Origin: Pseudomonadota bacterium
Lineage (GTDB): Bacteria; Pseudomonadota; Gammaproteobacteria; Steroidobacterales; Steroidobacteraceae
DNA length: 64,000 bases
NCBI GenBank assembly: GCA_023391815.1
Contig: JAEWAF010000118.1
Coordinates: 62,001-126,000 of the forward strand
Reading direction: 5' to 3'
The notes under the pieces were generated by a model. It did not search any database. It saw only the letters and a list, made by a program, of their open reading frames with translations, and had not been told where the DNA came from. Position numbers and translations under genes: made by a program. This document shows, in pieces, positions 42,679 through 50,405 of this stretch (its first letter is position 1; the number at the start of each line of letters is the position of its first letter).

Positions 42679-44943
42679 TCAGGCAAACCGCTGCTGGATG
42701 TACTCATGCATGTGGCTCGCCGGCAATGCTGGAGAGGAGGCACCCGCTCGGATGTAGAACTCCTCTGTCGCGCCCGACTTCAGGAACACCGGCTTACTGC
42801 TCGGCGCGCACTCGACTGCCAGGAATCGCTTTCCGTCGAGCTCTCCAAAGCCGGGCTTCACGCATGCGAACACACTCGATCCCAGCTGCGCCTTGATGAG
42901 ATTATCGAGATGCAGCGCGAGCTTGTCTTCGTTTGTGAAGTTATCCCGGTCGAGACCGACCACTTCACCACCGTCATCGACGCCGATGAACAACGTGCCG
43001 CCCTTGGAGTTCAGAAAGGCGGCAATCGTCTTGAGCACTGCATGCTCCATTTTCGGATCGGGCTGACCCGTATGCAGATTCACTCGCAGCGTAGCCTTGA
43101 ACTCGGTTTGCGGCCCCTCCCCGCGCGCGATTCGTGAACCCAAAGACTCATCTTCGAATGCGACGGTTTCTCCGTGAGTGAGGCGCTCGAAGCCATCGAA
43201 GATGACCTTTGCGATCCCCTTGCGCCGCAATTCCAGAAACTGCTGATACTCCATCTCTTCCCATCCACTCGGCAGCGCATGCCAGTAACTCTGGTCCGCA
43301 CGTTCTTTCGGCGTCAGGCGAGCCCAATACTTCGGGAAGTATTCGGACGGCGGTGTATCGGCGATGGATGTGTTGTCGTTCCACTCGAGCAACGCATAGT
43401 TTGCAATCTGGTTGGTGTCTCGAACCGCATCGAAACCAAGCTGGCTCAGATACTTTTTCGGAAAGAGATGATGCCGTTCCACCGCCGACCTGATCGATTG
43501 TATCGACGGATCGAGCACATCTTTCGTGTACTTCTTCGAGAACAGCGCACGAGCGTTAAGCAAGTTCAATGACGCGAAGTAGGCATACAGCAACGGACTG
43601 GTCGCGGAAGACGTATCGAGACGGCTTGGCAGCGTCACGGCCCAAAAATCCTTCGTGAGCTCAGACACCATCACCCGCTCGATCCACGAGAGAAAATCGG
43701 CCGCGGTGTTCACCGCACGCAGGGCAGCCAAGTCCTTTTCCATCTCCGACTCAGGTGCGCCACTCGTGTACCTCCCCGTCATCGAAGCCATGAAGTACCA
43801 GCGGCCGATGACCTGCCCGAGCGTGTGCGGACGCACTCGCAGCTCGATGCGGCCGATCAGATATAAAATGTACGTGTAGAAGACCGTGATCTTCGAGCTG
43901 ATCAGATTTGCACCCGTGAATCCGCTCTGTCGCAGAATGCCCAGAAAGTCGTGCCAATGCGCCAGGTTCAACGCATGCGACTGCGCCTCTTTGAGACGGC
44001 TAAACTGCACATCGCGCTGCTCCGGACTGAACTGCTGCGTATCCATGTCTTTGCCGCGCAGTACCGAGTATGCGGACTTCAGCCGCGCTCTTCGGAATGC
44101 GAAACCAACGGCAACGCGTAGCAACTGATCGGGCGATGGATCGACGAAGTGATTGAACGAGCTCGCGCCGGTCGTGCTCGGCAGACGCGCCTTGCGACAG
44201 AACTCTTCCAGCTCCTTCCGGCCTTCTTCCCAGAAAACGGACATCAGCGTCAAGATGAAGTCCGCCTGATTGAGCTTCTTACCCTCGCTGTTGATCCGAA
44301 CGAACACTTCCGCAACTTGCTCTTCGTCGATGTTCGCGGAGAGCTGAAGGGTGGCGAACGGATAGCTGGTCAGATTGAACAGCTTCTGGAGAGACTGCTC
44401 GCAGCGCTTGCGCTCCTCCGGTGCCAGCGTGCTGCCGTTCTTATCTCGATGTGCGGAGAGTTTCTCTATGTACTCGCCGACGATTCGATACTGGCTGGCT
44501 GCTGGCGCGAACAGCTCGGAGATGTTCGGCAGAAACTCCGGATTTCTCCGGACGGCCGCGTCGCAGACTTCGAACGTACCGTCGGTAGGACGAAATGTGA
44601 TCTCGATCGTCTCGGTCGAGTAATCCTCGCGCACCACCGGAATGCCTTTGAGGACGGCGTATAAGGACGTGAGTCGCTGTTGACCGTCGACGATGAGGAG
44701 CTGCGGCACCTTCTGATGATTGTTCGTCCCGATTTGCTTCGTCTTACCGCCGAGGTAGTTCTCCCAGAACAGAAAATATCCGACGGGGTAACCGCGGAAC
44801 ATCGAGTCGAAGAGATCGCGAACCTTAGAGTTCTTCCAAACAAAAGGCCGCTGGATGTCCGGCAGCCCGATCTCACCCATCTCGATGTCATCGATCAGTT
44901 TCGACAGCGAGTAGCCCACTTCCTTGAATAACGTCGTGCTCAT
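42679..44943 (-). CDS. GmrSD-like DUF262/HNH protein fused to Schlafen AlbA_2 domain (probable defence)
   Basis: The protein has 754 residues. Residues 1-230 form a DUF262 domain: GEIGLPDIQRPFVWK (26-37), the conserved DGQQRLTSLYAVLKG (86-100), and EVFVRINSEGKKLNQADF (212-229). Residues about 440-545 hold an HNH-type His-Me segment, ERHHLFPKKYLSQLGF (489-504) followed by DTNQIANYALLEWNDNTSIA, as at the end of GmrSD nucleases. Residues 605-750 are an AlbA_2/Schlafen domain: EGPQTEFKATLRVN, IAAFLNSKGGTLFIGVDDGG, EEFYIRAGASSPALP. DUF262-HNH proteins are type IV restriction-like enzymes using an NTP. A fusion to AlbA_2 adds an extra nucleic-acid-binding or nuclease module. No methylase is nearby. 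Confidence 0.85.
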   Translation of the reverse strand: MSTTLFKEVGYSLSKLIDDIEMGEIGLPDIQRPFVWKNSKVRDLFDSMFRGYPVGYFLFWENYLGGKTKQIGTNNHQKVPQLLIVDGQQRLTSLYAVLKGIPVVREDYSTETIEITFRPTDGTFEVCDAAVRRNPEFLPNISELFAPAASQYRIVGEYIEKLSAHRDKNGSTLAPEERKRCEQSLQKLFNLTSYPFATLQLSANIDEEQVAEVFVRINSEGKKLNQADFILTLMSVFWEEGRKELEEFCRKARLPSTTGASSFNHFVDPSPDQLLRVAVGFAFRRARLKSAYSVLRGKDMDTQQFSPEQRDVQFSRLKEAQSHALNLAHWHDFLGILRQSGFTGANLISSKITVFYTYILYLIGRIELRVRPHTLGQVIGRWYFMASMTGRYTSGAPESEMEKDLAALRAVNTAADFLSWIERVMVSELTKDFWAVTLPSRLDTSSATSPLLYAYFASLNLLNARALFSKKYTKDVLDPSIQSIRSAVERHHLFPKKYLSQLGFDAVRDTNQIANYALLEWNDNTSIADTPPSEYFPKYWARLTPKERADQSYWHALPSGWEEMEYQQFLELRRKGIAKVIFDGFERLTHGETVAFEDESLGSRIARGEGPQTEFKATLRVNLHTGQPDPKMEHAVLKTIAAFLNSKGGTLFIGVDDGGEVVGLDRDNFTNEDKLALHLDNLIKAQLGSSVFACVKPGFGELDGKRFLAVECAPSSKPVFLKSGATEEFYIRAGASSPALPASHMHEYIQQRFA

Positions 44944-45354
44944 GCGACTACCTCTACCCCGCCCATCGTTCCGGGCCCATCGTCTCTAGTCGATTCTCGC
45001 GGATCGGAGCGTCCGCCCTCGATCGAGTGCTCGTCGATCGTAGATCTCTGTTATCGGAATGTACAGGAACGTCCAACGGCTTGACGAGATGCGGATCGCA
45101 GTCGGCGCGTTTCACGTGGATGCGTTGTCAACCCTGATCTTCATATCCTGGCCATCTCGGTTTCAACTTGAGCCTTTCAGCCCGCGGGCCGGCGAGTCGT
45201 CGAGAAAAATTACATATATGCTCACGCAGCATGACGTCAGCATGGGGGTGCTGCTAGCCTGCTTTCCGCCATGTAATAACAATCAACTTGAATTGGCAGG
45301 TCGGTACATCCGACCGCGATCCTGAAATTGACAATCAACGGAAGAGGTACCCCC
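44944..45354. other. Intergenic region, 411 bp
   Basis: It separates the divergent DUF262-AlbA_2 gene and the lipoprotein gene and must hold both promoters. No gene, repeat or strong operator was recognised. GC falls toward 45210-45300. Confidence 0.5.
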
Positions 45355-46032
45355 ATGTGGAGTCGTCGCGCAACCGCCGGCAAGAGCGGCATGATCGGTA
45401 TCATCAGCGCAATTATTTTGTTTGGCTGTGCAACCCACTCACCGAAGCCGGGCCAGGGAGATCCCCCGCTCAGCGCGCAGGGAGAGTCTCCCCGGGCCGG
45501 CGGTGTCATCGATGCAGACGCTGACATAAACAGCCTTTTATACGAGGCATTTCGCAGTCGAGCGCGCGCCGAAGATACCGCTCGGGTCGCCGTTCAAACG
45601 ATCAAGGATCCGGCCCGGCTGATGCAAGTTCGGCAGGCCTATACGGCAGCAGCCGCCACCGGCAACGCCCTGCTCGAAGCCTACAAAGCAACGATCGAGG
45701 AGAAGTTGTTTCAACAACCCGCCGTGCCCTCCACGGGTCCCTCTCTCAAAAAGCTGGTTGAACAGATGCTGAAGGATGAGGAGAGCCTCAACAAGTTGGT
45801 GTACGCAAATCCGGCGGTCCAGAGTGTACAAGCGGTGGCTGCAGTCATCGATGCACTCAACGGTGTTTACAAGTTGGTCTGGGGCTGGTTGAGCGATCGA
45901 CGCGAGGCGCAGCAGAAGGACAAGCAAGCGTACCTGGATCGGGTCCGCACACGCGTCGACGAGTATCGATGGCACAGCTGGGACAAGATCACCAATCAGC
46001 CATCGCCAGCGTCGGGCCCGTCAGGCCAGTAG
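45355..46032 (+). CDS. Lipoprotein of unknown function
   Basis: The start at 45355 is set by GGAAGAGG 7 bp upstream. The product has 225 residues and a lipobox (AIILFGCATHS). The mature part is helical, with SLLYEAFRSRARAEDTARVA, KKLVEQMLKDEESLNKLVYA and a conserved-looking SVQAVAAVIDALNGVYKLVW. It is anchored in a membrane facing the periplasm. It lies 64 bp upstream of the zincin-OmpA fusion on the same strand and may assist it. Confidence 0.7.
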   Translation: MWSRRATAGKSGMIGIISAIILFGCATHSPKPGQGDPPLSAQGESPRAGGVIDADADINSLLYEAFRSRARAEDTARVAVQTIKDPARLMQVRQAYTAAAATGNALLEAYKATIEEKLFQQPAVPSTGPSLKKLVEQMLKDEESLNKLVYANPAVQSVQAVAAVIDALNGVYKLVWGWLSDRREAQQKDKQAYLDRVRTRVDEYRWHSWDKITNQPSPASGPSGQ

Positions 46033-46096
46033 AGAAGCACGTCGGACATCGGTTCGCCCAGCGATCGGATCGTCGATCTCTATGAGGAGATTCTTT

Positions 46097-48430
46097 ATGG
46101 ATCGCCACTCACAAAAAAGACCGCGTCAATCGACCCGCTGCCGATGGGTGAGCATCGGTCTGATTGGCGCCATCTTGCTCGCTGCGTGGCTGTGGCCCGT
46201 GGTGCCTATCGCTCAGTACCGGAAGATTCCTAGCACGCACGTCGCCGAGGGACTGGGCACGAGTGCCGAAGAATTGCTTCCCGCCGGCATTGCCGTCCGC
46301 CGACTCTCGGTGCTGCAGTATTTGTTCACACAGTCCGTCCTGGCAGACTCGCGCCGGAATTGCGAGCTGGATTGCCCGGTCCGAGTGCGAAGCCCCTTGT
46401 CGTTGCCATATGCGCGCGAACCTCGCCGTCCGAGTAGCGTCTGGGAATCTATCAAGGTTTGGTTCGTCAAAGAGCCCATTACCTATCCGATGAAGCTCAC
46501 GCTTCCCGACAGCAAGGCCATCGCGGCCGACCTCATGGATGCCCAAACCACGGTCTCGACACTTGCGACCGTCACGCTGTCGGTGCCGGGCTTCCCGCCG
46601 TTCGAAGTCGTGCGCAACGACGCGACTCCGTCACTGGCGACTGAGGCAAAACAAACCTGGAGTGGCAAGCTCACCGATGGATCGGGCGATGTGGTCGTGA
46701 CCGTCGACAAGAATCGCGGCTTGATTACGCTGGTCATCTATCGCTTCAACGACACCATCACGGTCCTTCCCTCGGCGAATGGAGGAACAACCTATGATGT
46801 CGATGTGATTCCGGCCCGGGAGCAAGCGCCGAACCTGACGCAGTCATCGCCGAACGCGGGCGTGAGCTCCAGCACGGCCTTTAGCGACATGTGTGAGTCC
46901 CCGACGAGTCGATCCGCCGATGACTGGATTTCTGCGGTGCTGGCCATGAAAGCCCTGGCGGAGGCGCCCATTGCACCGAAGATGTGGTGTTCTCCTCAAG
47001 CCTCTGTGGCGATCCCCGGTGCCCTGCGTTGGCCCCGCCTCATCGAGCACTATCGAACGATGGGGACCGAGCAGTGTGGCGAATGCATCGATCGCCTCTA
47101 TGCCTTCCAGCGCACGCAGAGCGCGGCGCCCGTTGTGACAGTCCTCCCAGTGGTCTCCAGTCTCTTGCTGGATGACGACCGCAATAACGCAAAAATCGCG
47201 GATGCACTCGACAAGGCACAGCAGAATATCAATGAGGCGCTCAAGAGAAGCCTGATCCGAGGCCGGTTCAAAATCCTTCAGCCGTTCGAACGCATCGAGT
47301 TGGCGAAAACCGCGCCTGACGAATGGAAAGTGTTAAAGATCGATCTACCGCAGTTTTATAAGCTGGTACGTACCAGCGGACCCGGGCTCGATCTGGCAGA
47401 CGCGTGGGCACCGTACGCAGAACTACAGCGCTTACGACGACGACACAACGCTAATGTCGTCGCCTTGATCACGCTGAATGCGGCCGAGGCAGCGGACGGC
47501 TTGACGGCTCGCATCCCGGCAAACGACAACCTGTTCTTTACCGTCGTGCAAGCCGGCCGCAACTTCGAAATGAGCAGCCACTCGACCGACGCAGCCCAGG
47601 ACAATCTGGCCGGCGGGCACACCTTGGCCCATGAGCTCGGGCATCTCGTGGGCGCCATGCACCAGGTGCAGCAGCCCGGCCAACGTGTGCCACCCTCGAG
47701 TCACGGATTCGAATTCGAACTGGACCACTCGGGCGAGCGCGTCCCGGTGGGCACTTTGGAAAGCCAGTTCCATCGTCGGTTACTCGCCTTCTCCAACCGA
47801 TGTGGACTATGCGGGGATCATCCCCTGGGCCAGGCTTGGTTCGCTGACAGCGTCCCGACCATCGAACGCCAGATGGTTGAGGTCGCGGATCTCGGCCGAG
47901 ACGAGTCAAAGCGCGCCGCGAGCCGTCGCTCCGTCTGCGAAGCGTATCCGCGCGAAAGTCCGGTCTCGACACCCGACCAGCAAGGCTTCGAGGACTGCGC
48001 TGCCGAGCCGATGATATTCCGCTTCGATCCGTTCAAGTCGGAGTTGGCCGATCCCAGCCGCCTCAACGCCTGCGCGGCACAACTGGCGAACCGCATCGAA
48101 TCGCGTGACCAGAAGATCATGGACGACTCCACGAGGCGCGGCGCCGTTCGCCCCGTCGCGATCGTCGCTGGTTACGCCGATGCGCAAGGGGCCGAAGCCG
48201 ATAACATTGGCTTGTCATGGCAACGTGCGGATTATGGCGCACGGACGATTCGACAGGCTTTGATGAAAAGCGAACAGCGGGCGAAATACGATATTCCGCT
48301 GTACGTTTGCTACTACGGAGAAACCCGGCCATTGTGCGATGAGAACAAAGCAAAACCGGCGCAGCTCGATGCCTGTCGGTATGCGAATCGGAGAATCGAG
48401 GTGTCCGTCATCGAGATCCCTGATGATTGA
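46097..48430 (+). CDS. Zincin metalloprotease-like protein with C-terminal OmpA domain
   Basis: The product has 777 residues, starting at 46097 where GAGGAG lies 8 bp upstream. One N-terminal membrane helix (WVSIGLIGAILLAAWLWPVV) anchors it. A large unassigned region follows. Residues about 508-523 read HTLAHELGHLVGAMHQ, a full HExxHxxGxxH zinc motif (metzincin-type). The last 140 residues form an OmpA/MotB peptidoglycan-binding fold: MIFRFDPFKSELADPSRLNA, VAGYADAQGAEADNIGLSWQ, ACRYANRRIEVSV. It probably sits in the inner membrane or periplasm, bound to the cell wall, cleaving proteins. The combination is rare. Confidence 0.8.
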   Translation: MDRHSQKRPRQSTRCRWVSIGLIGAILLAAWLWPVVPIAQYRKIPSTHVAEGLGTSAEELLPAGIAVRRLSVLQYLFTQSVLADSRRNCELDCPVRVRSPLSLPYAREPRRPSSVWESIKVWFVKEPITYPMKLTLPDSKAIAADLMDAQTTVSTLATVTLSVPGFPPFEVVRNDATPSLATEAKQTWSGKLTDGSGDVVVTVDKNRGLITLVIYRFNDTITVLPSANGGTTYDVDVIPAREQAPNLTQSSPNAGVSSSTAFSDMCESPTSRSADDWISAVLAMKALAEAPIAPKMWCSPQASVAIPGALRWPRLIEHYRTMGTEQCGECIDRLYAFQRTQSAAPVVTVLPVVSSLLLDDDRNNAKIADALDKAQQNINEALKRSLIRGRFKILQPFERIELAKTAPDEWKVLKIDLPQFYKLVRTSGPGLDLADAWAPYAELQRLRRRHNANVVALITLNAAEAADGLTARIPANDNLFFTVVQAGRNFEMSSHSTDAAQDNLAGGHTLAHELGHLVGAMHQVQQPGQRVPPSSHGFEFELDHSGERVPVGTLESQFHRRLLAFSNRCGLCGDHPLGQAWFADSVPTIERQMVEVADLGRDESKRAASRRSVCEAYPRESPVSTPDQQGFEDCAAEPMIFRFDPFKSELADPSRLNACAAQLANRIESRDQKIMDDSTRRGAVRPVAIVAGYADAQGAEADNIGLSWQRADYGARTIRQALMKSEQRAKYDIPLYVCYYGETRPLCDENKAKPAQLDACRYANRRIEVSVIEIPDD

Positions 48431-48433
48431 GCC

Positions 48434-49222
48434 TCAACGCCCGCCTAGGGGGAACTGAATCTCCAACATGCCCTCGAGGTAGATTTCCCGCTTGGGGCCG
48501 TCCAGGAAATAACCTCGAGCCGACATCCACTTATTGATGGCGCCGAACGTTCGCTCGGCGGATAGTTCATCGTCACTGGAAAAGGCGCACGCAGCCGTGA
48601 CCGGCGGCAGGTCCTTCAAGTCATAGAAGGTGCGGCGGGGTACGTCGTGCCTAATCTCCACAAACGGCTCGGCAAGCAACGAGCCGGAGCGAGCGCATCG
48701 TTGCCACATGACGCCGCGTGCGGCGCCGAGAGACTCCGGAGGTAACGCGCTCATTAGTTCTTGCTCCACGAGCAGAACGTCCCTCTCGACGTACGTTTTG
48801 AACTCCGCACGCAACGAAGCGATGCGCATGCCGCGGCGACGTTTCATCACGACAGAAATTGAGCGCGCCAAGGCGGCGGGTTGATCGATATTCTCAGCGA
48901 GGGCCGCGTCGACACCGCTCAGCGCATGCGTGGCCTTTACGATCATGTCCTGCGCGCTTTGCCGAAGTCGCAGTAAGAGTGCCCGCCTGTCAGCGGGCGA
49001 TCCGGCCCGAAAAAGGAACACGCGGATCTCTGGAAGAGACAGGCCCAGATCTCTCAATGCGAGAATCGATGACAGCTCGCGTAGCTGCGCGGCCGTGTAA
49101 CAGCGATAGCGCGTGCGCGCGTCCACGCCGGCGGGACGCAACAGTCCCACCTTGTGATAGTGGCGGAGAGTCTTGGTGGAGACTCCGCCCAACTCCGCGA
49201 ACTCACCGATTCGATACTGCAT
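48434..49222 (-). CDS. MerR-family regulator with GyrI-like effector domain
   Basis: The 262-residue product starts at 49222 with MQYRIGEFAELGGVSTKTLR, the usual MerR N-terminus; the longer frame to 49405 lacks any matching sequence. The HTH and wing (HYHKVGLLRPAGVDARTRYR, CYTAAQLRELSSILALRDLG) are followed by a coiled coil and a GyrI-like ligand domain (EPFVEIRHDVPRRTFYDL, INKWMSARGYFLDGPKREIY, MLEIQFPLG). Such BmrR-type regulators sense small hydrophobic compounds. It converges with the zincin-OmpA gene 3 bp away and diverges from the NTF2-like gene. Confidence 0.88.
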   Translation of the reverse strand: MQYRIGEFAELGGVSTKTLRHYHKVGLLRPAGVDARTRYRCYTAAQLRELSSILALRDLGLSLPEIRVFLFRAGSPADRRALLLRLRQSAQDMIVKATHALSGVDAALAENIDQPAALARSISVVMKRRRGMRIASLRAEFKTYVERDVLLVEQELMSALPPESLGAARGVMWQRCARSGSLLAEPFVEIRHDVPRRTFYDLKDLPPVTAACAFSSDDELSAERTFGAINKWMSARGYFLDGPKREIYLEGMLEIQFPLGGR

Positions 49223-49422
49223 GCTCGTTTGTCCGCCGCTCGGATCACATGGGACCGGCGGCACATTGTGCCAGGATCGAGGTGACCACGCAGACGGTGC
49301 CGCATCCGGCTGCAAGAACACCGACCTCTGTGTGACAAGAATCTTGGATTGCACCTTACCCCTGCGGGAATGTTTCACTGGCGCATAGATACCCGCTCTC
49401 CACAATTTCCGCAGGAGTTCTC

Positions 49423-49794
49423 GTGGATAACGATATCAGCGCTCTACTCGCTCTCGCGCAGACCTACTTCGATGCCGCCTACGACATGGACGCCGACAAG
49501 TTCGCATCCATCTTCCACGCTTCGAGCTCCGTAACCAGGATCGGTGACGACGGCTCCGTAAGCGTCACGCAGATTGAGCACTGGCTGGCAGTGGTTCGCA
49601 AAATTGAGAGCCCGAAGCAGCGCGGCGAGAAGCGTCACGACGAAGTCTTGTCGATAGACATGGTACGCGAGCTCGCGCTGTTGAAAGTGAGATTGCAAAT
49701 TCCGCCGCGCCGGGTCACCGACATGCTGTCGTGCCTGAAAGTCGATGGGACCTGGAAGATCGCTCAGAAAGTGATGACCGCGCAGACCCTCTGA
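49423..49794 (+). CDS. NTF2-like (SnoaL/lumazine-binding type) protein
   Basis: The 123-residue cytosolic protein begins at GTG 49423 with AGGAG 6 bp upstream. It has the NTF2-fold pattern: ALAQTYFDAAYDMDADKFAS, IFHASSSVTRIGDDGSVSVT, LALLKVRLQIPPRRVTDMLS, CLKVDGTWKIAQKVMTAQ. Members are small isomerase-like or ligand-binding proteins. It diverges from the MerR gene, so it is a likely MerR target. It is followed by a DoxX gene on the same strand. Confidence 0.8.
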   Translation: MDNDISALLALAQTYFDAAYDMDADKFASIFHASSSVTRIGDDGSVSVTQIEHWLAVVRKIESPKQRGEKRHDEVLSIDMVRELALLKVRLQIPPRRVTDMLSCLKVDGTWKIAQKVMTAQTL

Positions 49795-50012
49795 ATGTCG
49801 ACTTCGCTCTGGTTGCGGCGAACGCCCGCCGACGTGGCATATCTTGCGATTCGGAGAATACTCGGCGTTTCTTGAATTCTTCATCCAGGTTGCCAGAATA
49901 GACAATGCTTCCGGCCCCGTCAGGCCCGATCCCTGGCCGGAAGCCACACATCGGTCGCATGTGTGAAACAAGACTTCGAGCCGGCAACCGGATCGCTCGT
50001 GAAGGAGAACGC

Positions 50013-50381
50013 ATGGATTACGCTCCAATCCTTTGGATTGTGGGTCGCGTGCTACTCGGCGGATTGTTCGTCATCGGTGGCGCGCATCATTTCTTCAAGT
50101 TGCCGAGCATCGCCTCCGCCATGATAGCGCGCGGCGTTCCAGCCGCCGGGTTCGTTCTGATCGTTGGCAGTGTGTTTCAGATCGCGGCGGGCGCGCTGCT
50201 GATGCTGGGCCTCTACGCGGGATTGGCCTCGCTCGGCCTCGTGTTGTTCACGGTAGTCGCGTCCATCATGTTCCTGAACTTCTGGTCTCTAGAGGGCTCC
50301 GCGCGCCAAGCGGCACTCACGGGTTTCCAGACGAACATGGCCATCATCGGAGGCTTGTTGATCGCCGCCGGGCATGGATGA
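50013..50381 (+). CDS. DoxX-family membrane protein
   Basis: The 122-residue protein has four membrane helices. The start at 50013 has AAGGAGAACGC upstream; the earlier frame start is not supported. WIVGRVLLGGLFVIGGAHHF and IASAMIARGVPAAGFVLIVG are typical DoxX, as is the final NMAIIGGLLIAAGHG. DoxX proteins are small inner-membrane proteins often linked to redox stress or quinol chemistry. It may be co-transcribed with the NTF2-like gene. Confidence 0.87.
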   Translation: MDYAPILWIVGRVLLGGLFVIGGAHHFFKLPSIASAMIARGVPAAGFVLIVGSVFQIAAGALLMLGLYAGLASLGLVLFTVVASIMFLNFWSLEGSARQAALTGFQTNMAIIGGLLIAAGHG

Positions 50382-50405
50382 ATTCGGCCCGGCGCTCAGG
50401 GCAAC

